Assembly (NCBI RefSeq): GCF_011758565.1
Contig: NZ_JAAMOX010000001.1
Coordinates: forward strand, 907,838 to 971,837
Reading direction: 5' to 3'
DNA from: Lysinibacter cavernae
GTDB taxonomy: Bacteria > Actinomycetota > Actinomycetes > Actinomycetales > Microbacteriaceae
Length of the DNA stretch: 64,000 nucleotides
The notes under the pieces were generated by a model. The model did no database searches, was not told where the DNA came from, and was given only the letters and a program-made list of their open reading frames with translations. Positions 37,281 through 48,600 of this stretch are shown in pieces (the stretch's first letter is position 1; the number at the start of each line of letters is the position of its first letter). The position numbers and the translations under genes are program-made.

Positions 37281-38264
37281 ATGTCTGAAACATCATCGCG
37301 TCGCATGGGGCTTCGCGTAGGTTTGATTACTCTTGCCACGGCACTTGCGGCGGTATCCATTTCCGGCAGCGCTGCCAGCGCTGAGACAACCTATATTGAC
37401 CAGCGCTATGTCGACGAGAGTCTTGCCGTGGTCTGGGAACCGTCCGCTGACTACCAAATCGGGCAGCCGTTCATTCCGGAAAGCACGGGTGCGGTCGTAG
37501 ATCTGACCGTCTGGCTCAGCAACGTCGAGCCACACTCCTTTGCCGGGGGTGCGATCTATGCGTTTCCAATCGGCGGAGATGTTGCCAACGAGCCGATACC
37601 CGGCGGCGTTGCGCAGCTCTCCATCTCGGATACGCCAGATCCCTCCGTCGCCGGAGACCGGCTGGCCGCCACGCTCTCCTTCCCCGACCGCCCTGTTGTG
37701 ACGGAAGGAGAACGCTATTTGCTCATGCTCCAACCCGAGCTGATCGACGGCAAAACGGCATCCTTCACCATGTCTCTCGTCTTCAGCGGCGTCGGAAATC
37801 TTGGCACGATGACCAAAGAATCGGGCGTTTGGGCTGGATACGCAACCAGTCGTCTCTGGCTCCAACTCCGCATGGCAGAACCCGTCGTGAACGTCGTGGT
37901 CACACCGCCTGCGCCTGTGTTCGTGCCGTCAACCGCGTGTGGCATTCCGGCAACCGTTGCGCTGCCCTCTGCCGAGGGAGCGACCTACACACAATCAGAG
38001 GACGGAACTGCCGTAACGGTCACGGCTGTGCCCGCTGACGGCTACGAGTTTCCCGCAGATGCGGTGACCAGCTGGGCCTACGATGTTGCCCCAGATCCCT
38101 GCCCAACACCCTCGCCAACGCTCTCGGGCGGCGCAACAACTCCTCCGGCGATGTCCGACGGCTCAACCCTGGCAGCCACTGGCGCTTCCGCAGCACCATG
38201 GGCCTTCGGGGTGCTTTTGCTCGCCGGTGGCCTACTGCTCGCGAGCCGGCGCAAGCTCGCTTAG
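37281..38264 (+). CDS. LAATG cell-wall-anchored protein (327 aa)
   Basis: This is a secreted anchored protein of unknown function. The start ATG has TCGGGGG upstream. The signal peptide is about residues 1-34 (SRRMGLRVGL, core, GSAASAE). A beta-sandwich-like domain of about 170 residues follows, reading SADYQIGQPFIPES and LTVWLSNVEPHSF, which resembles carbohydrate- or adhesion-type jelly rolls without a firm match. A second small domain with a Cys pair (TACGIPATVALP to PDPCPTP) precedes a Pro/Thr linker. LAATG, a hydrophobic span and SRRKLA complete a class E sortase signal. It sits between dnaG and dgt. Confidence 0.82.
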   Translation: MSETSSRRMGLRVGLITLATALAAVSISGSAASAETTYIDQRYVDESLAVVWEPSADYQIGQPFIPESTGAVVDLTVWLSNVEPHSFAGGAIYAFPIGGDVANEPIPGGVAQLSISDTPDPSVAGDRLAATLSFPDRPVVTEGERYLLMLQPELIDGKTASFTMSLVFSGVGNLGTMTKESGVWAGYATSRLWLQLRMAEPVVNVVVTPPAPVFVPSTACGIPATVALPSAEGATYTQSEDGTAVTVTAVPADGYEFPADAVTSWAYDVAPDPCPTPSPTLSGGATTPPAMSDGSTLAATGASAAPWAFGVLLLAGGLLLASRRKLA

Positions 38265-38278
38265 CGAGTCAGGCCAGC

Positions 38279-38306
38279 GCCCGTTCCCATAGACGTCGGA
38301 ACGGGC
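38279..38306. terminator. Hairpin between convergent genes
   Basis: GCCCGTTCC (38279-38287) pairs perfectly with GGAACGGGC (38298-38306). It lies between the stops of the LAATG protein gene and dgt and can serve both strands; no T-run is present. Confidence 0.6.
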
Positions 38307-38324
38307 ATGCTGTCGTGTCGCCGA

Positions 38325-39596
38325 CTAGACGAGCGGCACGGCGCAGAGACGCTCGTGCCAGGCAATCGCCGACTGATCCGTGAGCGTCGCGACCTGGTCA
38401 ACAACTACACGACGGTATTCGGCCTCGGTCGAGGCATCCTGCCAATCGAGCGCAAACGCCGGGTCGAGATCTTGACCGTCATTCTCCAGCAGGGTATCGA
38501 GCAGCTCGGTGAGCAGGCCACGCTGCTTCTTGTAGATTGGCTGACGCCGGCCACTCGCCATGACAAACGCGGCCACAACCCCTTTGAGCACGGCGATCTC
38601 GGCGCGCACGTCGGCAGGCACCACAACATCCGCGCCAAAGCGAACCAGGCTGCTCTGCGGGAAGGCCGCCCGTGTCGCGTCGGTCGCCGCGTGGGCAAAT
38701 CGGCCAATCATCTGGCTGGTGAAGTTCTTGAGCGTCGCGTGATCGCGGCGCGTTCCCTGCCACTGAGTCAGCCACAGGTCCGAAGCAGAAAGTCGGTCAA
38801 ATGCCGCAGCAAGGTCATCGTCGCTCAGCTCGTTGCCAGCCCATTCAGAAACCGAACGGATGAGCGACTCGTGCCCAACGCGTGAACTCAGCAGCGCCGG
38901 ATCGATGTATTCACCAACAACGGCGTCTTCAAAGTCGTGTACCGAATAGGCAATATCGTCAGACAGGTCCATCACCTGGGCTTCGACGCAGACCTTGCCC
39001 TCGGGGGCATCCTGCCGCAGCCACTCAAAGACGGGCATATCGTCTGCATACACACCGAACTTTTGGCGGCCGCCAGGATCGGCGACCGACTGCGCCGCAG
39101 GCCAGGGATATTTGCAACTCGCGTCGAGACTCGCCCGCGTGAGGTTGAGGCCGTAGCCACGGCCGTCGTCGCCAAAAACCTTTGGTTCAAGGCGGGAGAG
39201 GATGCGGAGCGTCTGCGCGTTGCCCTCAAACCCGCCGGACTCACGCACCCAGTCGTTAAGCGCCCGCTCGCCGTTGTGGCCAAAGGGCGGATGCCCGAGG
39301 TCGTGCGCGAGGCAGGCAGTGTCTACCACGTCTGGGTTGAGGCCAAGCGAGGTCGCCAGCTCGCGCCCTACTTGCGCAACCTCAAGCGAATGCGTCAGCC
39401 GGTTGCGGGCGAAGTCAACGCCGGCGGTTGGGCTCAGCACCTGCGTTTTGGCCGCGAGTCGCCGGAGGGCGCTCGAGTGCAGCAGCCGCGCGCGGTCACG
39501 CGCAAAATCGCTTCGGGTGACGTCACGGTGTTGTTCTGGGAGCCAGCGCTGCTCATCCTGCAGGGAGTATCGCTCGTCGCTCGGAGATTTAGCCAC
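38325..39596 (-). CDS. dgt: Deoxyguanosinetriphosphate triphosphohydrolase-like HD protein (423 aa)
   Basis: This is an HD-superfamily dNTPase that cleaves dGTP (and often other dNTPs) to the nucleoside and triphosphate. The N-terminal RSDFARDRARLLHSSALRRL and the HD metal site (HSLEVAQVGRELA, CLAHDLGHPPFGHNGE, about residues 65-120) are diagnostic, and a further SDDIAYSVHDFEDA motif is present. Length is normal for the family. Its start overlaps the end of dusB by 8 nt, so the two are co-translated. Next to dnaG and dusB it has the usual actinobacterial setting. Confidence 0.95.
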   Translation of the reverse strand: MAKSPSDERYSLQDEQRWLPEQHRDVTRSDFARDRARLLHSSALRRLAAKTQVLSPTAGVDFARNRLTHSLEVAQVGRELATSLGLNPDVVDTACLAHDLGHPPFGHNGERALNDWVRESGGFEGNAQTLRILSRLEPKVFGDDGRGYGLNLTRASLDASCKYPWPAAQSVADPGGRQKFGVYADDMPVFEWLRQDAPEGKVCVEAQVMDLSDDIAYSVHDFEDAVVGEYIDPALLSSRVGHESLIRSVSEWAGNELSDDDLAAAFDRLSASDLWLTQWQGTRRDHATLKNFTSQMIGRFAHAATDATRAAFPQSSLVRFGADVVVPADVRAEIAVLKGVVAAFVMASGRRQPIYKKQRGLLTELLDTLLENDGQDLDPAFALDWQDASTEAEYRRVVVDQVATLTDQSAIAWHERLCAVPLV

Positions 39597-40788
39597 CGCT
39601 TGTGTCCGCCTCAGTTTCGGTCAGTTCGCAGCTCTCGGCGGTGCTCAACAGTCGACTGTCGAGCCAGCCCTCCGGGAGCACCGTGCGCTTTGGGTTGCCG
39701 GCTCGACCTCTGGGACCTTCGGCCCCGATACCCGGATACGGGGTATCACGGTCGAGCGTGGCAAGGATCTCATCCATCTGCTCAAGGCTTTCAACGAGGG
39801 CAAGGCTACGTCGGGCTTCGGAGCCCAGCGGGTAGCCCTTGAAATACCAGGCGACATGCTTGCGGATGTCGCGGCACGCGCGCTCCTCGCCGCTGATTCC
39901 GCCTCCGTCAAAGAAATCGGCCAGCAGCTCGGTGTGCCGGCGAAGCGCATCCGCTACCCCACCGAGTGTCGGTTGAATGAGCGCCGCTTGCGCCTGCTCG
40001 GCCGTGATTTCGCCGCTGCGGGCGCGGAACGCTGCGGCGAGATCACCAAAGAGCCACGGGCGACCGAGGCAGCCACGGCCAACAACAACGCCGTCGCAGC
40101 CCGTCTCATCCATCATGCGAATGGCGTCGTCGGCAGACCAGATGTCTCCGTTGCCAAGCACGGGGATGCTCGTGATCGTCTGCTTAAGCGTGGCGATGGC
40201 CTCCCAGCGGGCCTGCCCAGAATAGTGCTGGTTCGCCGTGCGAGCGTGCAGAGCGACGGCGGCAGCGCCGGCGCCCTCTGCAGCTTTTGCGGCCTCGAGG
40301 TAGGTGAGATGCTTGTCGTCGATCCCCATACGCATTTTGACCGTGAGCGGGATTCTGCCGGCGGCATCCACTGCGCTCTCGACGATGCCGCGGAACAGGT
40401 CTTGCTTCCAGGGCAGCGCGGCCCCTCCACCCTTGCGGGTAACTTTTGGCACAGGGCAGCCGAAGTTAAGGTCAATGTGATCGGCGAGGTCTTCGTCCAC
40501 GAGATACTTCACGGCCTCGGCGACCGTCTTCGGGTCGACGCCATACAACTGGATTGAGCGAAGGGTTTCGCTTTCGTGGTGGCGGATGAGGCGTAGCGAC
40601 TCAGGCGTGCGCTCAACAAGTGCCCGGCTGGTAATCATCTCAGACACGTAGAGCCCCGCACCAAACTCGCGGCACAGCCGCCGGAACGCCGTATTGGTGA
40701 TGCCAGCCATGGGCGCTAGCACAACGGGCACATCGACTTCGATGTTGCCAATCTGCAGCTTGGGTTGGGTTAGGGTCTTCGCACTCAC
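39589..40788 (-). CDS. dusB: tRNA-dihydrouridine synthase (399 aa)
   Basis: This FMN-dependent enzyme reduces uridines in tRNA. It shows the TIM-barrel start APMAGITNTAFRRLC, YVSEMI, the catalytic Cys in GCPVPKVTRKGGGAAL, LHARTANQHYSG, and GNGDIWSADDA as the FMN phosphate site. The start is GTG at 40788; a GACAAT box 6 nt before it hints at a leaderless message. The C-terminal 60 residues form the usual RNA-binding helical tail and overlap dgt. Confidence 0.95.
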   Translation of the reverse strand: MSAKTLTQPKLQIGNIEVDVPVVLAPMAGITNTAFRRLCREFGAGLYVSEMITSRALVERTPESLRLIRHHESETLRSIQLYGVDPKTVAEAVKYLVDEDLADHIDLNFGCPVPKVTRKGGGAALPWKQDLFRGIVESAVDAAGRIPLTVKMRMGIDDKHLTYLEAAKAAEGAGAAAVALHARTANQHYSGQARWEAIATLKQTITSIPVLGNGDIWSADDAIRMMDETGCDGVVVGRGCLGRPWLFGDLAAAFRARSGEITAEQAQAALIQPTLGGVADALRRHTELLADFFDGGGISGEERACRDIRKHVAWYFKGYPLGSEARRSLALVESLEQMDEILATLDRDTPYPGIGAEGPRGRAGNPKRTVLPEGWLDSRLLSTAESCELTETEADTSGG

Positions 40789-40923
40789 TGATCTATTGTC
40801 CCAGATTTCTCTGGGAGGCAGTGTCAGAAGAGCACGGAATAGGCTTTCCTCGCTGAGATTTGGCCCCCACTAGCCAGTCCCGCTCAATCGAGGACAGCAA
40901 CATCGGATGCCGTGAGTACTCAG

Positions 40924-41715
40924 CTATGAAACCGAGGGAGCGTCCACCGCGCCACCAAATCGACGGTCGCGATAAGCGTATTGCTCAACGGCACCCCATA
41001 AATCGGTGCGGCTGAAGTCTGGCCAGAGCGTATCAAGAAACACCATCTCGGCATACGCCGACTGCCACAGCAGGAAGTTGCTTGTGCGTTGCTCCCCCGA
41101 GCTGCGCACAAACAGGTCAACATCGGGCAGGTCTGGCAGGTACAGGTATTTTGCGATGGTTTTTTCGCTGACGCCCGACGGCTTCAGTTTGCCTGACGCC
41201 ACGTCGTCGGCGATGGCGCGCACGGCATCCGCGATCTCGGTCCTTCCGCCGTAGTTGACACACATCGTGAGGGTGAGCACCGAGTTCTGGGTCGTCATTG
41301 CCTCGGCGGTCTGCAGCTCCTTGATCACTGAGCCCCACAGCTTTGGCTTTCGGCCCGACCAGCGGATGCGCACGCCCCATGCGTTGAGCTGGTCGCGTTG
41401 GCGCCGCAACACCTCGCGGTTGAAGCCCATCAAAAACCGCACCTCGTCGGGAGATCGCCGCCAGTTTTCGGTCGAGAATGCGTACACGCTGAGGTGTTTG
41501 ACGCCCATTTGGATCGCGCCGGCAACAACGTCAAGCAGTGCTGCCTCGCCTGCCCTATGCCCCTCGACCCGAGGAAGCCCGCGCTTATTCGCCCAGCGAC
41601 CGTTGCCATCCATCACGATAGCGACGTGCTCGGGAACCTGCTCGGGAATGTGGGATGGGCGAATGCCCGTCCAATCGAGCGGAACGAGTTGGTGTGTTGT
41701 GGATTGCTTACTCAG
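40924..41715 (-). CDS. uppS: Isoprenyl (undecaprenyl/decaprenyl) diphosphate synthase, CTG start inferred (263 aa)
   Basis: This is a cis-prenyltransferase that makes the lipid carrier for wall synthesis. The catalytic block [24 protein letters not shown], the [11 protein letters not shown] strand and the [15 protein letters not shown] terminal signature are all present. The family's first strand (HVAIVMDG) begins upstream of the first ATG/GTG (41613/41616), so those starts would cut into the fold. Upstream, the frame stays open to a TAG, and the only initiator-like codon is CTG at 41715, preceded by AGGTTAGGA and by a TAGGAT -10 box. That gives 263 aa, a normal length. It follows recO. Confidence 0.9.
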   Translation of the reverse strand: MSKQSTTHQLVPLDWTGIRPSHIPEQVPEHVAIVMDGNGRWANKRGLPRVEGHRAGEAALLDVVAGAIQMGVKHLSVYAFSTENWRRSPDEVRFLMGFNREVLRRQRDQLNAWGVRIRWSGRKPKLWGSVIKELQTAEAMTTQNSVLTLTMCVNYGGRTEIADAVRAIADDVASGKLKPSGVSEKTIAKYLYLPDLPDVDLFVRSSGEQRTSNFLLWQSAYAEMVFLDTLWPDFSRTDLWGAVEQYAYRDRRFGGAVDAPSVS

Positions 41716-41721
41716 CGGAGG

Positions 41722-41727
41722 ATCCTA
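41722..41727 (-). promoter_or_regulatory. -10-like box before the inferred CTG start of uppS
   Basis: On the reverse strand TAGGAT is followed by six nt and CTG. The overlapping AGGTTAGGA can also be read as a ribosome binding site, so the element has two interpretations. Confidence 0.35.
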
Positions 41728-41776
41728 ACCTTCAAAAAACTACCATCATCGTAGCGCGCAGGACTGGGCCGATGAT

Positions 41777-42511
41777 CTATGCGCCAAAATGCAGTGAGCG
41801 CAGATCCTTCTCAATGTGGAACTGCGTATACGCGGATACAAAACCGTGCGAGGGCCCCCTGACCGCCTCCGGATGCGCAATCGCGCGCTCCCACTCCCCC
41901 ATAAGCAGCATCGCGAGCAGGTCAACCGAAGCCGCTGAGAGCCGGGGCGAACCGGGTGGAGCGTCGTCGTCGCAGACGGTGCCGCCAAGCTGTACAACCA
42001 TTGCGGTACTGTCGCCAGCGGCCGCTGGAATTGTTTGCCCGCAACGCACACACTCAGAAAAGTTTGGTGCCCAACCGGCCAAAGCGAGCGCCCTGAGCAG
42101 ATACGAGTCGCGCGTCAATCCCGGTGGATGCTCTGCCTGCGATAACGACCGGAGCGCCCCAACGAGCAGCATGTATTGCTGCCGAGCGGGCTCGGCGTCG
42201 GTCAGGCGTTCGGCCGTCTCGACCATAACGTTTGCGACCTGATACGTGTCGTAGTCTGAAGCGATAGCTGCCCCATACGCGCCAAGCGTTTCGGCCTGCG
42301 TGATGGTGTCGAGGGTCCTGCCTTCGTAGAGCTGAACATCCGCGACCATAAAGGGCTCAAGACGAGACCCAAATTTGGATGCCGTCCGACGCACACCCTT
42401 CGCAACGGCACGAATCTGCCCGTGATCTCGACTCAGCATCGTTACGATGCGGTCGGATTCGCCCAGCTTATGGGTGCGCAGGATTACTGCTTCGTCACGA
42501 TAGAGGGGCAT
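41777..42511 (-). CDS. recO: DNA repair protein RecO (244 aa)
   Basis: RecO loads RecA on SSB-coated DNA with RecR. The N-terminal OB fold reads [29 protein letters not shown], then [21 protein letters not shown]-x2-C (CVRCG) with a later Cys fits the zinc site seen in some RecO proteins. The start ATG at 42511 has GATAAT six nt upstream, so it is probably leaderless. uppS follows after 61 nt. Confidence 0.95.
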   Translation of the reverse strand: MPLYRDEAVILRTHKLGESDRIVTMLSRDHGQIRAVAKGVRRTASKFGSRLEPFMVADVQLYEGRTLDTITQAETLGAYGAAIASDYDTYQVANVMVETAERLTDAEPARQQYMLLVGALRSLSQAEHPPGLTRDSYLLRALALAGWAPNFSECVRCGQTIPAAAGDSTAMVVQLGGTVCDDDAPPGSPRLSAASVDLLAMLLMGEWERAIAHPEAVRGPSHGFVSAYTQFHIEKDLRSLHFGA

Positions 42512-42517
42512 CTTTCA

Positions 42518-42523
42518 ATTATC
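42518..42523 (-). promoter_or_regulatory. -10 box of leaderless recO transcript
   Basis: On the reverse strand GATAAT is followed by TGAAAG and the recO ATG. Confidence 0.6.
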
Positions 42524-42561
42524 CCTCGTTTCACTGACATCGCGGGATTTGGGCGCGCTGA

Positions 42562-42610
42562 CCTGACACAACCGAATATCCACGCCTCGTGGATGGCCGA
42601 TTGCGTCAGG
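42562..42610. repeat. Long intergenic hairpin A (23-bp imperfect arms)
   Basis: Arms 42562-42584 and 42588-42610 pair with five mismatches around CCT. It lies between recO and the 3' end of the amylase-pullulanase gene, at the left edge of the accessory block. Confidence 0.6.
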
Positions 42611-42621
42611 TCGGTTCGCGG

Positions 42622-45600
42622 CTATCGGATGCTCGAACGCCTACGCCGCACTGCTAGCCCAACACCGGCCAGCAACAGCGCGGTTGCGAGCCAGCTGATG
42701 AGGGCTTGGCCTCCCGGAGAGGATGCTCCGGTGACGGCGAGTCCGGTGGCCCCGCCGTTACTTGCTGTGCCTGAACCATGAGAGCCGGAACCGTTGGAGC
42801 CGGGCAGGCCGCCGTTGCCGGAGCCGCCAGAGTTGCCACCTCCGTTATGACCGCCGTTGCTCTCTTCTGCCGCAAGTACCTCAACGGCTGCGGTAATTTC
42901 CCCGCTCTCGGCGCCACGGGCAAACACGGTGTGCGCACCAAGCTCCTGACTGGTGGCGATGCTGGCTATGAGCACAAACGCGCCCTCGCCATCCGCCTGA
43001 GCCGTGCCGAGCGTCACAACGTCAGAGTGCAGCTCAACAACAATGTCTTCACCCGGCTGGAATCCGATGCCGCTCACGCTCAGCTGTTCACCCTGCCGAA
43101 CGGTTGCGTCGTGTGTTTGTTCTCCCGTCACCACGAGTCTGGCGAGTCCAATCCGGAGCGGAACGGCAACAGACTCAGTACCGATCTCATTCTTCGCGGT
43201 CACCAAGACCTCGGTCCCGCTGGCAAGAGCCGGCTCAAATGCCACGTCAAACGTTCCCGTTGCGGTTGTGGTTGCGCTCCCGAGGACCCGCATCGTCTCC
43301 GCCTCGTAAACCGTGATCGTGGTGTTGCGATCCGCCGTTCCGCCCAGATGTGTTCCGTCACTCGGGTTGAGGACCGGCGCATTTGGGGCAATAACTGGCA
43401 CCTCTTCGGCCAGCGCGTCGAGCACGGCAACCGTGTAGGCGGGCACCGTAATCGAGCCGGACCCAGCATCCCACTCGGTCTGCTTGACCGTTGCATCGTC
43501 TCCGCGCGATTGGATGCTTGACAGGCTCAGATTCTGCCCTGCCAACCCGTCAACCACATGTGACTGGGCCGCGGCAGTTGTGTTCATCAGCACGAGCACG
43601 CCGTCCCGCATCGGGTCAGCGTCAGCGCCAACAGTGTCGTCGACCCACATCGCGATGACGCCAGGAACCGCAGCCCCTCCGAGCTGAGGGAAGGTCACCT
43701 TCTGTTGGATCTGCCCCGCGTCGCCAAGGGTGAAGAGCGGCGTTGAGTAGCGCAGCCGCAGCAGGTCGGCGCTCGCACTTGCGGCGGCGGCGATGTCCTC
43801 AGCCGAGGGTTTCAGCTCCGGATTCGCAAGCAGCGGAGCCTGCTGCGCCCAAATCTGCTCGTTGCGGTTGGCTGGCGGAAGGCCCCTGCCAAAACCGTTG
43901 TCTTGCCCGGTCCAGTCGATCTCGTTGAACCAGTCTCCCGAGTTATAGGAGTCTTTATCAAGTGACTTGGACCGAAGCATGTCGGTTCCAGCGTGCCACA
44001 GCAAGGGCGATTGCCCGAGCGCGGTGCTCGCCAGCGCGAGCGTGTTCAGACGTACCTTGTCGCTCATGGGAGTATCGGTCGGGAGTTTCTCGGTAAGCGC
44101 GTCGAAGAGCGTTTCATTATCGTGCGCGTCAACATACGAAATGACTTCTTCTGGCGACTGCGCGTACCCGGCTCCAGGCGACCCGTTGTAGAGCACGTTT
44201 TTGCCAAGAATAGGTTGACCGTTGGTTGCCGAGGTGAATGAATAGTCGGCGAGGTTGCCTGCCATCCCAAGCTGGATGAGGTTCATCGCGGAGAGCTGTG
44301 CACCAGCATCCTGCTGCCCCGTCATGAGTCCTTGGCCAAAGGTGCCGCCGCCGCGTACGCCGTCACGAAGGCGGTCGGAGAAGGTTCCTATGCCGGTGCC
44401 ACCAAGATTGCCCTGGCTCGCCTGCGTAAATAGCCGATTATTGGCAACCTCTCCGAAATTCCAGCCTTCACCGTAGAGGTAAATGGAGGAACCATCAACG
44501 CCATCGCGCTCAAGCGTGAGCTCGTCAAGCGCAGCCCGAAGGTCGGCCATGTTCTGCGTGCTGTGGTGACCCATGAGATCAAAGCGGAACCCGTCAACGT
44601 GGTAGTCACGCGCCCAGGTGACCACCGAATCGACCATGACTTTCCCTGCCATGGCGTGCTCGGTTGCCACGTTTTCGCAACAGGTTGAGTTCTCCACCTT
44701 GCCGGTACTGTCAAGGCGCTGGTAGTAGCCGGGCACAACACGATCAAAGATCGATTGTGGGTCTGGCCCAGCTGCTGCGGTGTGGTTGAAGACCTGGTCA
44801 AGCACCACCTGGAGGCCGGCATCGTGCAGCCCGCCAACCATGGATCGGAACTCAGCGACTCGGTTGCCGCCGTAGGCATCCACCGCATACGAGCCCTCAG
44901 GCGCATCGAAGTGCAGTGGGTCGTAGCCCCAGTTGAAGCCGTCCGTCGCCGCGATCTCGGCGATGCACGCCTGTTGCTCGGATGAGGATGATCCGCCAGC
45001 CGCCTGCGTGAGCGCTGCCAAATCGCACTGAGGAACGGATTGCTGGCTGCGATCCTCCTCAATCGAGGCGATGTCAAAGGTTGGCAGCAGGTGAACGGTG
45101 GTGAGCCCGGCATCCGCAAGCGAACGCAGGTGCTGCATCCCATCGGAATCGGCATCGGTAAACGCGAGGTAGCTGCCGCGGTGCTCTTCTGGAACGGTCG
45201 CGTCGCTCAGCGAGAAATCCCGAACGTGCAGCTCGTAAATGGACTGTTCGACAGCCTTCTCGACCGTGGGCGCTTGGGTGTCTGTCCAGAGCTGCGGCTT
45301 GAACGAGGCATCCGCAAGGTCAACCGCAACCGAGTGAGTCGAGTTGATAGTGAGGCCTGTGGATGCCGGGTCCGTCACTTCAATCGTGTTGACGGCTCCG
45401 GTTGATCCGGACGCACCCCAGTGGCCCTCGGGAGCCGGTTGTTCCTTCGGCGCTTTGATTGGCTCATATACCGAAAGCTCGTAACGGTACGGCTGGTTGT
45501 TCATCGCTTCGGTTCCGGTGACCGCCCAGCTGCCGGATGCCTCGTCCCTTGTCATCGCTGTGCGCATCGGTTCACCCGTTGCTGCCTCGTTCTCCCAGGT

Positions 45601-48600
45601 CAGCAACGTGACCTGCTGGGCGGTGGGTGCCCAGAGTCGGAATGATGGAGTGTTCCCTGAAAAGGTCGTGCCAAAGGTGAGATCGGTAGCGGCCTCTGCA
45701 TAGAGGTCTTCAAGCACACCTGCGGTCTGCACGCCCGTCGCGACGGCGAGAGCAGCTGGCCCCTGTTTGGTCTTGTCCCCAAGGCTGACAACCAACTGCC
45801 CGCTGAGTAGCGCCGCGGCCTCCTCTCGATTCACATCGTCAAGCTTGAGGGCGAGGTAGCCCTGCAGCGCGGGGAATCGCTGTACCTGATCGGCGCTCAG
45901 TTGGCCTGCGTACCGAAGCGTGGTGAGCACTCCGCCGGTCAGCTGACCGTTGCTCACAACCACCTGCGCGGTGGCCGACGAGCCAAGGGTAAACGCCGCA
46001 TTCCCAAGGCTCAGCCCCTTCGGAACGTCGCCGGCCGGGAATGCGAGCGTGTTCTGGTCGACCCAGTATGCCCGCGATTGCTCGGTGCCGAGTACGGGAA
46101 TATCCGTCGACGTCACCTGCAAACGGTGGTCCGCAATTGTGTAGGTGAAGTTGGCCTGTTTGCCTTCCTCAACCGTGAACTGGATGTTGCTTCCGCCGCG
46201 AACGCCGTCGGCTCCATAGTTTTCGTCCCAGCTGAGGCCGTGAACAACCTTTACCTCGTAAGAACCAGCGGCAAGCGAGCCCGTGCTGAACGTGTAGGTT
46301 CCCGTGCCGTTTACGTCGGTCATCCAGGCCCCAAGACAGCCAGGTTGCCAATCAGCAGGGGCGTTGGAACTGTCAACGCAACCAAGCTGTGATTGGAAAC
46401 TACCGGCGAGCACCACTATGGGCGGCTGGGCGGTCGACGTGACGTAGTGGGTCTCTGGGTTGTACACGAAGGTGACGGGTCCCCCGGTCCAGGAGAACTC
46501 AAGGTTTGCTCCATCACGGATGCCCTTTGCCCCGTAATTCTCTGACCAGCTTCCACCAACGGCGACCTTGTACTCATAGCTGCCGACGGGGAGATCGAAG
46601 GTGCCGGAGTAGATGCCGGTGAGCGGGTCTCGCACGAGCGCGGCCTTTGCACAGTCTGGCTGCCAGTTGCCTCCGCAGCCCATTGCCTCGTTGAGCGAGC
46701 CGGGAATCGTGACGAGCACCGACTCATCGGTTGGGATCTCGCTCAGGTTCACACCAACAAAGCCGTAGCTGGAAGCGGCGGTCGCGTGACCGGAAAGGTC
46801 AACCGTCACCGCGCGATATTCAACCAGCGCACCGGGCTTGAGGCCAGCCGTGCTGTGGAACACCCGAGGCTTGCCATCGTCGTCAGTGCCAAGCGGCACC
46901 CAATCGGCGGTGCCGGCGAGGCGGTAGGCAAATGAGGTCTCCGAATAGGCACCAGCGGCAGCTGCCGTCGAGGCAGCTGCGGTTACTTCTGCTCGGTCGG
47001 CGAGCTTCGCTCCCGGCTGAGGAACCATCACGTCCGTCGAATCAACCACTGCAGACGGCAACGGTGTGTCCGCCGCAAAGACCACGGCCCCAAACGCGGG
47101 AACCGTCACACTCACGGTACCGTCGGCGCCGGTTGTTGGCGCAGCATCCGTTCCATAGAGCGGATTCAGGCGAGCCGAGGGCGTCAACGCAGGAATAGTC
47201 ACCGTTCTCGCAGCGGCTGAGTTGTTAACAGCAACAAGGTGTTCAACCTTCTCGTCGCGATCAACACGCGAAAAGGCATACACGCCAGCACCGTTATCGA
47301 CGTATCGCTCGATCTGCGCACCGTGGCTCAGGGCACCGTTGTTCGCGCGCAGCTGGGCCAACTCGGCGATATGCGTGTAGAGCTGGTTGCCCTGGTCAAA
47401 GTGTTCAGCCCCACCGTTTGCCCCAGTCAGGGTCTGCTGGTCGGCGTAGGACGCAACCTGGGTTGCGAACATGTCTTGGCGGGCATCCTGGTCTCCCCCT
47501 GTTCCCGTGAACCCCTGCTCGTCACCGTAGTAGATGACCGGCTGGCCCCTCGTGAGGTACATGAGGCTGTGGGCAAACTCGTCGCGCTCAAGCGGCTGGC
47601 TCTGATCGGACACAAACATCCCGATGCGACCCATGTCGTGATTGCCGAGGAATGTTGGTTCGGCATGGGCCGAGGTGGATGCCGTCGTGTAGTAGTCGTC
47701 TCCGGCAAACAGCTGACTCATACCTGCAGCCGAACCGCCCTTTGCATAATTGGTTGCTGCGCCCTGGAAGCCAAAGTCGAGCACACCGGGGAGCTTTGCC
47801 TCGGTGACGTATGACGACAGTGTTTTCGGATTCCCGTCGTATACCTCGCCAAACATATAAAACTCGTCGCGGCCGACACTCTGCGCGTAGTCCATGATCG
47901 CGGGCGACCACTGCTGCCAAAACTCTGAGTTGACGTGCTTCACCGTGTCGATGCGGAAGCCGTCGATACCGAGGTCAATCCAGGCTTTGTAAACGTCAAC
48001 AAAGCCATCAACGACTTCTGGTTTTTCGGTCATGAGGTCGTCGAGTCCAGAGAAGTCGCCCTGGGTATCTGACTCCCCACCGTCAAAATGCGCGTTGCCT
48101 CGATTGTGATAGTTGGTTACGTCGTTGAGCCAGGCCGGGGTCTTGGCATTGGCATCCTCAGGGGCAATAAACGGCGTTTTGGGGAACGACAGCGTGGGGC
48201 TCAGGGATGGAAATGGGTTTCCCTGACTTGCAGAGACCGCCGCCTCGTGCAGGTTGAACGGATTACCAGCGGGATCCTTGTACGGGCTCTCTGCCTCGGT
48301 GATGTAGGCGTTCACGGGGTCGTCGTGATTGACGGGCCCCTCGCGGAACTGGATCACGTCTGCCGTGTGGTTTGTGATGATGTCGAAGTACACCTTCATG
48401 CCTTTGGCGTGGGCCGCGGCGATGAGCGCCTGCATCTCGGCGTTAGAGCCAAGGTGCGGATCAATCTGGGTGAAGTCGGTAATCCAGTAGCCGTGGTAGC
48501 CGGCGGATGCCTGGTCGCCGGTTCCTTGCACCGGCTTATTGACGAAGGATGGGGTCAGCCAGATCGCGGTCGTACCGAGTCCCTCAATGTAGTCAAGTTT

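Noticed and set aside
39202-40557. 451-codon forward frame opposite dgt and dusB
   Set aside because: It lies on the antisense strand of two well-identified enzymes, has no family motif and is a high-G+C shadow frame.
44388-45155. 255-codon reverse frame inside the amylase-pullulanase gene
   Set aside because: It is an out-of-frame reading of the GH13 pullulanase domain, low in sequence complexity, with no start signal.
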